Origin: Actinomycetes bacterium
GTDB taxonomy: Bacteria > Actinomycetota > Thermoleophilia > Solirubrobacterales > 70-9
Direction: 5' to 3'
Length of the DNA: 9,365 bases
NCBI GenBank assembly: GCA_023434465.1
Contig: JAEYSQ010000049.1
Span: 1 to 9,365 of the forward strand
This document shows positions 1 to 6,475 of the stretch, one piece after another. The number at the start of each line of letters is the position of its first letter. The first letter of the stretch is position 1. The notes under the pieces are model-generated. The model was not told where the DNA came from. It ran no database searches and saw nothing but the letters and a program-made list of their open reading frames with translations. The position numbers were made by a program, and so were the translations under genes.

Positions 1-1280
1 TGGGAGAGGAGGGCCCCCCGCAGATCGAGGCCGATCTCGGCGGCCCGCGAAGCCGTGCGGCCATCGCAGATCCCGCCGGCGGCGTCGGTTGCGCCGGCGG
101 GACCGGCGGTGGCCCTGAAGATCGACGCGACGGGGCGACCGTCGAGAATCGAAGCGGCGGCCAGGGCCGCTTCCTGACCCGGCCCGCCGTCCCCGAAAGA
201 GCCCTTGCCGGCGATCGTCACGGCGTTCTCGCCGCCGCAGCCGAGGATCACGGTGCCCGGTTCGAAGGGATAACCGGCGACGCTGCTGGAGCGGGCCATG
301 TCGGCGATGAAGCGGCCCATCTCCCGGGCTTCGCCTTCGAGCGTGGTGGTCAGGACGACCGGTTTGTAACCGCGGTTGCGGGATTCCTGGACCATCGCTT
401 CGCAGACCCCGATCCCGGTGACCAGCATCGAGGTGTGGATCTCGATTCCCGACAGGTCGGGCGACTCGGCGGCCGGAGACTTGAGATGCCTGACGATCGA
501 GGCGGGTACCTCGTTCCAGATCCCGTAGTCCTTGAGCACGGCGATCGCATCACCGACCGACGAGGTGTCCTGGACCGAGGGGTCGGTAACCAGGTCATGG
601 ACGTCTCCCGCGACGTCGGAAATGGTCAGGTTGACGATCCGTGCCGGCGCGATGTCGGCGGCGAGACGTCCGCCCTTGACGGTCGAAACGTGCTTGCGGA
701 CCGTGTTCACCTCGGAGATCGGCATGCCGGATCCGAGCAGCAGCTCATGCAGGCGGCGCTTGTCCTCGAAGGTGACGCCGTCGGGGGGCAGGGAGGCGAG
801 CGCGGAGCTGCCTCCGGTGAAGCAGGCGATCACCAGGTCGCCTTCGCGGGCTTCGTCGGCCAGTTCCTCCAGGCGCAGTGCCCCTTCGACCGATTCCCTG
901 GTCGGCAGGGGATGGTCCGCGATGTAGGAGGTGATGTGCTGGAGCTCGGCGACCTCGCCCCGGCGCAGGATCACGACCCCGCCGTCGATCCGGCCGCCAA
1001 GTACGTCCTCGAGGGCCTCGGCGATCGGCAATGTCGCCTTGCCGGCTCCGAGCACGAAGAGCCGCTGGCCTTCGGTCAGTTCGTGGTGGATACCGTCGAT
1101 AGTCACCCCGCCGGGCGAGAGGCGGACCGCCTCCCTGGCGGCGCTGGCTCCGTCACAGGCGGCCAGGCCGGTCTGGGCGATCGCCAGGGCATCCCGCCTG
1201 AGGTCGGTCAGGCCGCGCGAACAGAGCTGATCCAGGTTACGGATCGAAGCCCTCGTGTTCGGCACGGCCCGAGAACCCAT
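1..1280 (-). CDS. Glycerate 2-kinase-like protein (DUF4147 + MOFRL), divergent, 3' end outside window
   Basis: The reading frame is open from ATG 1280 to the window edge, giving 426 residues, nearly the full length usual for this family. Family features seen: GAGKA with Lys81, HPLP at 123-126, the stretch around EVNTVRKH and VKGGRL (190-207), SDVAGD (221-226) and the MOFRL-type C-terminal half. Canonical members phosphorylate D-glycerate to 2-phosphoglycerate with ATP. Several signature motifs are altered: GGSSAL (156-161) for GGGSAL, GGPGQE (365-370) for GGRNQE, and TAGPAGATDAAG (391-402) for TDGxDG-type. The Arg known as catalytic in the Thermotoga enzyme probably lies in the GGRNQE motif, so its loss could mean a new substrate or no kinase activity. 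The start overlaps the gntR stop by one base (TGATG), so the two are translationally coupled. Family assignment is secure; glycerate as substrate is doubtful. Confidence 0.85.
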   Translation of the reverse strand, partial: MGSRAVPNTRASIRNLDQLCSRGLTDLRRDALAIAQTGLAACDGASAAREAVRLSPGGVTIDGIHHELTEGQRLFVLGAGKATLPIAEALEDVLGGRIDGGVVILRRGEVAELQHITSYIADHPLPTRESVEGALRLEELADEAREGDLVIACFTGGSSALASLPPDGVTFEDKRRLHELLLGSGMPISEVNTVRKHVSTVKGGRLAADIAPARIVNLTISDVAGDVHDLVTDPSVQDTSSVGDAIAVLKDYGIWNEVPASIVRHLKSPAAESPDLSGIEIHTSMLVTGIGVCEAMVQESRNRGYKPVVLTTTLEGEAREMGRFIADMARSSSVAGYPFEPGTVILGCGGENAVTIAGKGSFGDGGPGQEAALAAASILDGRPVASIFRATAGPAGATDAAGGICDGRTASRAAEIGLDLRGALLS

Positions 1281-1975
1281 CAGGCGCCTGAACCCGCTTC
1301 CCGGCTGCGTTCCTGGTGGAGTCCGATCAGGTTCTCGGCGGCCTCGTCCAGGTGGGCGCGGAAGAGCTTTTCGGCCAGTTCGACGTCACCGGCCACGATT
1401 GGCCGGAGCAGTTCCTCATGTTCGGCCGCGACCTCGGCCGGCGCGTCGTACACCGGACGAAGTTGGGCCAGACAGAGCACGATCTCGGACTGCAGGCCCT
1501 GGTATGCCCGGATCAGACGGGGGCTGTTGGTCGCATCGATGAGCGCCCGGTGAAAGCGCTGGTCCGGCCAGACGACTTCGCGCCAGGGAGCCTGATCCGA
1601 AAGTGCCGACATCTCGCCGACCGCCCGCTGCGCTTCGGCAGGAACGACCTTGGCCTGGGTCACGATGCGGACCGCCTCGATCTCCAGCGCATCCCGCAAC
1701 TTGAAGATGTCGGCAACGTCGTCGGCCGCCAGAACCGCGACCTCGACCCCGCGATGCGGCTCCCGCTTGAGCAGCCCCTCACCGATCAGGATCTGCGTGG
1801 CCGCCCGGAACGAGTGCCGGGCGATGCCGAGCCGTTCGGCGAAATCGTGCTCGCGCAGCCTGGCGCCCGGCTCGAGCTTGCCGTCGAGGATCAGCTCGCG
1901 CAGCGCATTGGCCGCAGCTTCCACGGTCGAAACGGGGGATACACGAACTCCGATGTCAGGCAGATTCTCGGTCAT
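1280..1975 (-). CDS. GntR-family transcriptional regulator with FCD ligand-binding domain
   Basis: This 231-residue protein has an N-terminal winged helix (about residues 15-80), with the recognition-helix region at LGIARHSFRAATQILIGEGL, and an all-helical FCD domain (about 88-220). The four FCD metal-ligand positions are visible: Asp138 and His142 (DQRFH), His186 (AEHEELL) and His208 (RAHL). FCD regulators typically sense carboxylic acids such as hydroxy acids, sugar acids or amino acids, which fits the flanking enolase-like, kinase-like and aminotransferase genes. The usual TPVRE of the recognition helix is HSFRA here, so operator specificity may differ from characterised relatives. I chose ATG 1975; a TTG at 2002 would add nine residues but would put the palindrome at 1976-1994 inside the gene. 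No Shine-Dalgarno precedes ATG 1975, and an AATAAT at 1983-1988 places a start of transcription near the ATG, so the mRNA may be leaderless. The stop overlaps the next gene's ATG. Confidence 0.9.
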   Translation of the reverse strand: MTENLPDIGVRVSPVSTVEAAANALRELILDGKLEPGARLREHDFAERLGIARHSFRAATQILIGEGLLKREPHRGVEVAVLAADDVADIFKLRDALEIEAVRIVTQAKVVPAEAQRAVGEMSALSDQAPWREVVWPDQRFHRALIDATNSPRLIRAYQGLQSEIVLCLAQLRPVYDAPAEVAAEHEELLRPIVAGDVELAEKLFRAHLDEAAENLIGLHQERSREAGSGA

Positions 1976-1994
1976 GTGTCGAATTATTCCACAA
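1976..1994 (-). promoter_or_regulatory. Candidate GntR operator 1 (upstream of gntR)
   Basis: The minus strand reads TTGTGGAATAATTCGACAC, an imperfect palindrome centred on 1985 with 8-base arms matching at 6 positions. It abuts the gntR ATG and contains a -10-like AATAAT. It matches the second copy at 3353-3371 at 15 of 19 positions. Position and symmetry suggest autoregulation by the GntR protein. Binding is inferred. Confidence 0.6.
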
Positions 1995-2039
1995 TCGAGC
2001 AATTCTGCGGGAGAATCGCCCGGTTGCCCGGAAACGGGG

Positions 2040-3314
2040 TTAGGAGCCGAATACGTCCCCCGGGTAGGTCGCGTTCTCGCCCAGCTCTTCGCTGATCCGA
2101 ATCAGCCGGTTGTACTTCGCGGTGCGTTCGCCGCGAACCGGGGCACCGGTCTTGATCTGTCCCGCGCCCAGGGCAACCGCGAGGTCGGCGATGATCGGGT
2201 CCTCGGTCTCCCCGGAACGCTCGGAGACGACCACCGAGTAGCCGGCCTTGTGGGCCATCTCGGCCGCGTCCAGTGCTTCGGAGAGGGTGCCGATCTGGTT
2301 GAACTTCCAGAGCAGCGAGTTGGCCGAGCCTTGCTCGAGGCCGCGGGCGAGCCGGGCCGGATTGGTGGTGAACAGGTCGTCGCCAACGATCTGGACCCCC
2401 GACTGCTCGGTCACCTGGGCGAAGCCCTCGAAGTCCTCCTCGTCCAGCGGATCCTCGATCGTCACCACGTCGAAGTCGGCGATCAACTCCTTGTAGAGGG
2501 CGATCATGCCCTCCCGGTCGCGCTTTTCGCCGGCCACCAGGTAGGTGCCGGTGGCCTTGTCGTAGTAATGGCTGGCGGCGCAGTCGAGTCCGTACCGGAA
2601 ACGGCCCGTGTGACCGGCCGCCTCGACCGCCTCGTGGAGGAGGGCGAGAGCCTCGCGCGGGTCGCTGATCGCCGGCGCGTACCCACCTTCGTCACCAGTG
2701 TTCAGAGCGGGCTTGCCGTAGCGTTCAAGCAGGATCTCAGCCAGGGCAAGGTTGACCTCGGTCGAGATCTGGAGCGCCTCCAGGATCGACTCGGCTCCGA
2801 CCGGGATCACGATGAACTCCTGGAAGTCGAGGTCGTTTGAGGCATGCTTGCCGCCGTTGATCAGGTTGACCAGCGGTACCGGAAGGGTGTGGGAGTTCGA
2901 GCTGATCGAGCGATAGAGCGGCAGGCCGTGGACATCGGCCTGGGCGCGGGCCGCAGCCAGCGAGACGCCGAGAATTGCGTTGGCTCCGAGCCGGCCCTTG
3001 TTCTCGGTCCCGTCAAGATCGATCAGGGTCCGGTCGAGCGTGCGCTGGTCGATCAGCGGCTGTCCGACCAGGGCATCGGCGATCTCGCCGGTCACGTTCC
3101 CGGCGGCCTCGAGCATGCCGAAGCCACCGAAGCGGGTTCCGCCGTCGCGGAGCTCGTAGGCCTCGTTGACACCGGTCGAGCGGCCCGAGGGCACGTCGGC
3201 GGTCGCCGAGATCACGCCGTCGAGTTCGAGGTCAACCTGGAGCGTGGGGAGGCCACGGCAGTCGAGTACTTCGCGGGCTGCGATGCCGGTGATTACGGGT
3301 GAGACGAGAGTCAT
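2040..3314 (-). CDS. eno: Enolase-family protein (phosphopyruvate hydratase paralog) with altered active site
   Basis: At 424 residues this is full length for enolase, and the family pattern runs end to end. Acid/base and Mg-ligand positions kept: His157 (GGKHA), Glu166 (QEF), Glu209 (GDEGG), Asp244, Glu287 (IEDPL), Asp312 (GDD), Lys337 (FNQIGT region), Arg366 and Lys388 (GQIKTG). Enolase interconverts 2-phosphoglycerate and phosphoenolpyruvate. Two active-site changes stand out. SHRSGETED is SERSGETED, so the His equivalent to yeast His373 is Glu365. The mobile loop SGAST is SGRST (Arg45). DSRGNPT is also DCRGLPT. His-to-Glu needs two base changes, so one miscall cannot explain it. These changes suggest a paralog with a different substrate or leaving group rather than the glycolytic enzyme. 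The start has AAGGAG at 3325-3330, 10 bases upstream. gntR follows after 64 bases. The gene is divergent from an aminotransferase and shares a candidate operator with it. Confidence 0.9.
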   Translation of the reverse strand: MTLVSPVITGIAAREVLDCRGLPTLQVDLELDGVISATADVPSGRSTGVNEAYELRDGGTRFGGFGMLEAAGNVTGEIADALVGQPLIDQRTLDRTLIDLDGTENKGRLGANAILGVSLAAARAQADVHGLPLYRSISSNSHTLPVPLVNLINGGKHASNDLDFQEFIVIPVGAESILEALQISTEVNLALAEILLERYGKPALNTGDEGGYAPAISDPREALALLHEAVEAAGHTGRFRYGLDCAASHYYDKATGTYLVAGEKRDREGMIALYKELIADFDVVTIEDPLDEEDFEGFAQVTEQSGVQIVGDDLFTTNPARLARGLEQGSANSLLWKFNQIGTLSEALDAAEMAHKAGYSVVVSERSGETEDPIIADLAVALGAGQIKTGAPVRGERTAKYNRLIRISEELGENATYPGDVFGS

Positions 3315-3352
3315 TTACGGGCTTCTCCTTGAATTCACTTCTTCTCTTGACT

Positions 3353-3371
3353 TTGTTGGATCATTCCACAA
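3353..3371. promoter_or_regulatory. Candidate GntR operator 2 (enolase/aminotransferase divergent region)
   Basis: The plus strand reads TTGTTGGATCATTCCACAA, centred on 3362. It is the same palindrome as upstream of gntR, with an identical right half TTCCACAA and the same 3-base centre spacing. It lies 38 bases upstream of the enolase ATG and 65 bases upstream of the aminotransferase ATG. It overlaps a -10-like AATGAT for the enolase strand and the -35 region for the aminotransferase, so one bound dimer could control both. Confidence 0.6.
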
Positions 3372-3387
3372 AACAACAGAATGCGGG

Positions 3388-3393
3388 TAATCT
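3388..3393 (+). promoter_or_regulatory. Possible -10 element for the aminotransferase
   Basis: TAATCT fits TANNNT and would start transcription near 3400, leaving a leader of about 37 bases before ATG 3437. The -35 window (about 3364-3370) falls inside the palindrome and is a poor consensus match, as expected for a regulated promoter. Confidence 0.3.
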
Positions 3394-3436
3394 GTCAAGT
3401 GAGCCCCCGAAAAACGGAGAGAGGAAACCGCTTCAA

Positions 3437-4810
3437 ATGCCCAGCTCATCGGCTTTTCAGCCAGTTTCACCGGATCGCGTCTCGGACCTGATGAATCGCG
3501 AACTCGCCACTTTCGAAGCGGCCCATCCCCGGTCTCGCGAGATCCACGAGCAGGCCGACGAGGCCCTGCTTTCGGGTGTGCCGATGAACTGGATGACGCG
3601 CTGGCCGGGTTCGCACCCGGTCTTCTTCGAGGAAGCGAACGGCAACCGCCTCACCGACGTCGACGGCAACCTGATGATCGATTTCTGCCTCGGCGATACC
3701 GGCGCCATGACCGGTCACTCACCGGAACCCACCGTCGCCGCGGCGCCCCGCCGCCTGGCCCGGGGGATCACCACGATGCTGCCCAGCCCCGATGCCCTGC
3801 CCCTCGGCCGCGAGATGACGCGGCGCTTTGGACTCGCCCACTGGCAGTTTTCACTGTCGGCCAGTGACGCGAACCGGTTCTCGATCCGACTTTGTCGCGA
3901 AGTCACCGGTCGCGACAAGGTGCTGGTCTTCAACCATTGCTATCACGGCTCGGTTGACGAGACGGTGGCCCGGCTGGTTGACGGCGAGCCTTCGTTCAGG
4001 GTCGGCAACATCGGCCCGCCAGTGCCGATCGCCGAGACGACCCGGGTGGTCGAGTTCAACGATCTCGAGGGACTCGAGCGTCAGCTCGCGCATGGTGACG
4101 TCGCCTGCGTACTGGCAGAGCCGGCCCTGACGAACATCGGGATCGTCCTGCCCGAACCCGGATTCCTGGACGCGCTGCGGCGTCTGACCCGGGAGCAGGG
4201 GACGCTGTTGATTATCGATGAGACCCACACTTTCTGTTGCGGTCCCGGTGGCTACACGGTCGCCCACGGCCTCGAACCCGACCTGATCACGATCGGCAAG
4301 CCAATCGCCGGCGGCATCCCGACCGGCGCCTACGGGATGACCGACGAGATGGCCGAACGGGTTCTCGAGAAGACGGTCTGGGAAGCGGCGGATGTGGGTG
4401 GAGTGGGCGGGACCCTGGCTGGCAATGCGCTTTCGATGGCCGCCGCTCGCGCGACGCTCGAAGAGGTGCTCACCGACGATGCCTTCGCCCACATGATCGA
4501 GATGGGGGAGCGCTTCGAGCAGGGGGTCCAGTCGGTGATCGACGAGGCCGGGCTTGCCTGGACCGTCACCCGGCTCGGGTGTCGGGCCGAGTACATGCTC
4601 GGGGCCGAGCGACCCAGGTCGGGCCAGGAAGCATCAGATGCTTTCGACGTCGAACTCGATGCTCTGCTTCACCTCTACATGCTGAACCGCGGCATCCTGA
4701 TGACGCCGTTCCACATGATGGCGTTGATGTGCCCGGAAACCGATCCCGCGGACGTCGACGCGCACACCGCGGCTCTGGCCGAGGCGGCCGCAGAGCTGAC
4801 CGCGAGCTGA
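3437..4810 (+). CDS. Class III PLP-dependent aminotransferase, HemL-like subgroup of unknown substrate
   Basis: This 457-residue fold-type I PLP enzyme carries the PLP lysine Lys288 (ITIGKPIAGG), the pyridine-binding Asp261 (IDETHTF) and the cofactor-stacking Tyr169 (NHCYHG). The region WMTRWPGSHPVF, then DVDG and FCLGDTGAMTGH (about 52-94), is the N-terminal part typical of glutamate-1-semialdehyde aminomutase relatives. Where HemL and most omega-transaminases have SGTEA, this protein has SASDANRF (141-148), which I recall from a widespread family annotated only as aspartate aminotransferase family; its substrate is not known to me. I chose ATG 3437 because homologous sequence starts near there and GAGAGG lies at 3419-3424. 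The frame is open back to 3299, but that stretch is promoter-like DNA. The gene is divergent from the enolase paralog and ends at a strong hairpin. The first shared operator suggests it feeds or drains the same carboxylate pathway. Confidence 0.88.
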   Translation: MPSSSAFQPVSPDRVSDLMNRELATFEAAHPRSREIHEQADEALLSGVPMNWMTRWPGSHPVFFEEANGNRLTDVDGNLMIDFCLGDTGAMTGHSPEPTVAAAPRRLARGITTMLPSPDALPLGREMTRRFGLAHWQFSLSASDANRFSIRLCREVTGRDKVLVFNHCYHGSVDETVARLVDGEPSFRVGNIGPPVPIAETTRVVEFNDLEGLERQLAHGDVACVLAEPALTNIGIVLPEPGFLDALRRLTREQGTLLIIDETHTFCCGPGGYTVAHGLEPDLITIGKPIAGGIPTGAYGMTDEMAERVLEKTVWEAADVGGVGGTLAGNALSMAAARATLEEVLTDDAFAHMIEMGERFEQGVQSVIDEAGLAWTVTRLGCRAEYMLGAERPRSGQEASDAFDVELDALLHLYMLNRGILMTPFHMMALMCPETDPADVDAHTAALAEAAAELTAS

Positions 4811-4834
4811 CGGGCCCCGCCTGAACGGGGCCCG
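4811..4834. terminator. Bidirectional hairpin terminator between convergent genes
   Basis: A perfect 9-bp stem, CGGGCCCCG paired with CGGGGCCCG around a 6-base loop, begins directly after the aminotransferase stop and lies 22 bases beyond the DUF4383 stop. The T run is weak on both sides, so termination may rely on stem strength. Confidence 0.75.
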
Positions 4835-4856
4835 TCTGATCAGAACGAAACGATTC

Positions 4857-5282
4857 TCAGGTGGTTCTCGCCGGTCGGTTCCGGGCGGCGACCTCGGAGG
4901 AAGAGGCGAAACCTGCCAGCAGGCCGGTCGCGGCGATCACCAGGTGCAGGAAGTTGTCAGCCGTGTTAACCGGGATCAGCCAGAGGACGTGGTCACCGGA
5001 GATGAACCCCCAGATCGTGACGATCAGATAGACGCTTCCGAACCCGATCGCATACAGGCGGGCGCTTGCCGGCCGGGACCAGAGCGCCAGGCCGAGGAGG
5101 CCTGAGGCGATGTGGACCAGGTTGTGCCAGCCGTTGACCTCGAAGCCGATCAGGGGATCGCCTTCGACGTTCGAGCCCGCCCCGAAAGAGGCGTTGGCGA
5201 AGAAGCCGAGTATGCCCACCGCCAGCAACACGATGCCGAAGCTCAGGGCGTAGATCTGGGCGGGAGTCTTGTTTTCCGTCAT
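4857..5282 (-). CDS. DUF4383 integral membrane protein
   Basis: This 141-residue protein has four predicted membrane helices: about 10-28, 52-68, 75-93 and 105-127. It shows the pattern of the DUF4383 family: a GWHNLVHIASG segment, a Tyr/Gly-rich third helix, and an NTADNFLHLVIAATG segment, each with a conserved His near the helix start. The function of the family is not established. I chose ATG 5282 because it has a strong GAGGAG (5288-5293) five bases upstream and overlaps the stop of the 49-residue ORF in an ATGA arrangement. A longer frame open to 5819 is only a shadow of ctaA on another frame. It is the last gene of the cytochrome c/ctaA operon and ends at the hairpin at 4811-4834. Confidence 0.88.
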   Translation of the reverse strand: MTENKTPAQIYALSFGIVLLAVGILGFFANASFGAGSNVEGDPLIGFEVNGWHNLVHIASGLLGLALWSRPASARLYAIGFGSVYLIVTIWGFISGDHVLWLIPVNTADNFLHLVIAATGLLAGFASSSEVAARNRPARTT

Positions 5283-5428
5283 GTGATCTCCTCGTTGATT
5301 CGGGGTTCGTTTCTTCGCTGCAGAATGCTCCTGACCGTCACGAACAAGACCAGCACGATCGCCGGGGCGAACATCGTCGCTTCCAGAATCCAGTGGCCGG
5401 CATGGGCGAGGATCAGGGTTGGCTCCAT
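5279..5428 (-). CDS. 49-residue one-helix membrane protein
   Basis: This ORF encodes 49 residues: a short amphipathic start with HAGHW at 9-13, one hydrophobic helix (about 14-36), and an Arg-rich tail consistent with the N terminus outside. Its stop overlaps the DUF4383 start by four bases (ATGA), and the Shine-Dalgarno of DUF4383 lies within its last codons, so coupling is likely. It follows ctaA by 51 bases on the same strand. Nothing else explains that gap. The upstream ribosome site is weak (GAAGG almost touching the ATG). I recall similar short GHW-containing proteins beside oxidase-assembly genes in related actinobacteria but do not know a function; a small accessory subunit or assembly helper of the terminal oxidase is possible. 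Confidence 0.7.
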   Translation of the reverse strand: MEPTLILAHAGHWILEATMFAPAIVLVLFVTVRSILQRRNEPRINEEIT

Positions 5429-5479
5429 GCCTTCGGGATACCCCCGCAAAGGCATCCGAAACGAGAGCTGCGTGCGAAG

Positions 5480-6475
5480 CTAGGAGGCTGGCGAAGCCGG
5501 GACGGTGGCAGCGCTCTCCGGATGCCGCCGGAGCGCGCCGGTGGTGCCGGGGGTGATCTGGCCTGCCTTGGCAACCGCCCACAACACGCCCACCCAGAGC
5601 ACGGTGGCGGTCGCGACATGGAGCCAGACCAGCGAAGCCGGCAGATGGAGCTGCCACTGGGTGATGCCGAGCGCGATCTGAAATCCGATCAGGCCCAACA
5701 CGACCAGAAGAGGCTTCTGCGCCCGGTTGTCGCCCCCCCGACGTCGCACGAAGAAGATCACGGCAAGGACCGAAAGCGCGAAGATCACGGCCATCGCGGC
5801 GTGCCGCTGGGCGATCCATTCGAGCGTGTCGGCGCCTTTGAAATCAAAACGGCGGACCAGTTCCTTGTCGTGGTCGCCGGGGTGGGGGCCGGAAGCGGTC
5901 GTGATCGTGCCGAGGAAGATAGTCAACTGACCGATCGGGATCAGCGCCCGGACCGCCCAGGTGCTTTTCCAGTCGCTCGAATATCGCCGCTCGCCGGGCT
6001 CGTACCTCGAACACCAGAAGAGCGCGAAGGCCGCGTCGATCAGGATCATCGAAATGATGAAGTGGAAAATCACCAGCTCCGGCGGCAGGTGGTAATAGAC
6101 GACGAAGGCCCCCAGGACCGCCTGTCCGATCACCCCGAGCGGAAGCAGGATCCCGATCCAGGCCAGGTGCTTCCGGTAAGGACGACGGAAGAAGGCGAGC
6201 AGACAGGCCGCGATCACCGCGATCGATACCACGCCGGTGATCAGGCGGTTGCCGTACTCGATCCAGGCGTTGATCTGGGCGGGAGCCACATACTGCCCGT
6301 GGCACTTGGGCCAGTCCGGGCAGCCGAGACCGGAAGCGGTGAGGCGCACCCCGGCTCCGGTGAACACGATGCCGACCAGGGTGACCAGCGCGATCAGGGT
6401 AATGACCTGATAGAGCTCAGGCGAAATCGAAAAGCGGCGGATGCGGCTCAGGAGGCCGGAATCAGCTGTTGGCAT
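5480..6475 (-). CDS. ctaA: Heme A synthase (COX15/CtaA)
   Basis: CtaA oxidises the C8 methyl of heme O to a formyl group, giving heme A for aa3-type cytochrome oxidase, in the cytoplasmic membrane. The 331-residue protein has about eight membrane helices and the family landmarks: the Cys pair Cys52 and Cys58 in GCPDWPKCHG, the acidic Glu73 in WIEYGNRL, and haem-ligand histidines at His138 (IFHFIIS), His225 (QRHAA) and His286 (WLHVATA). The first haem-ligand position, His in the Bacillus motif IEYxHR, is Asn76. I believe Asn is common in actinobacterial CtaA, so this is probably lineage-typical. Its start overlaps the cytochrome c gene by 14 bases. The partner enzyme CtaB is in the window at 8398-9342. 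Confidence 0.95.
   Translation of the reverse strand: MPTADSGLLSRIRRFSISPELYQVITLIALVTLVGIVFTGAGVRLTASGLGCPDWPKCHGQYVAPAQINAWIEYGNRLITGVVSIAVIAACLLAFFRRPYRKHLAWIGILLPLGVIGQAVLGAFVVYYHLPPELVIFHFIISMILIDAAFALFWCSRYEPGERRYSSDWKSTWAVRALIPIGQLTIFLGTITTASGPHPGDHDKELVRRFDFKGADTLEWIAQRHAAMAVIFALSVLAVIFFVRRRGGDNRAQKPLLVVLGLIGFQIALGITQWQLHLPASLVWLHVATATVLWVGVLWAVAKAGQITPGTTGALRRHPESAATVPASPAS

Noticed and set aside
2002..2016. ATTCT/AGAAT 5-bp hairpin between the enolase and gntR genes
   Set aside because: Too short and AT-paired to call a terminator; co-transcription of enolase and gntR stays possible.
435..2095. Long plus-strand frames (372, 259 and 396 residues) opposite the kinase-like, gntR and enolase genes
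   Set aside because: They are Arg/Gly/Asp-rich antisense shadows of GC-rich genes with no recognisable domain, while the minus-strand frames show clear families.
3299..3436. Upstream extension of the aminotransferase (46 residues)
   Set aside because: It would run through the enolase start and the divergent promoter and palindrome; ATG 3437 has its own ribosome site.
5283..5819. N-terminal extension of the DUF4383 frame to 320 residues
   Set aside because: The extra 179 residues are low-complexity antisense-style sequence overlapping ctaA; ATG 5282 has a strong ribosome site and overlaps the 49-residue gene.
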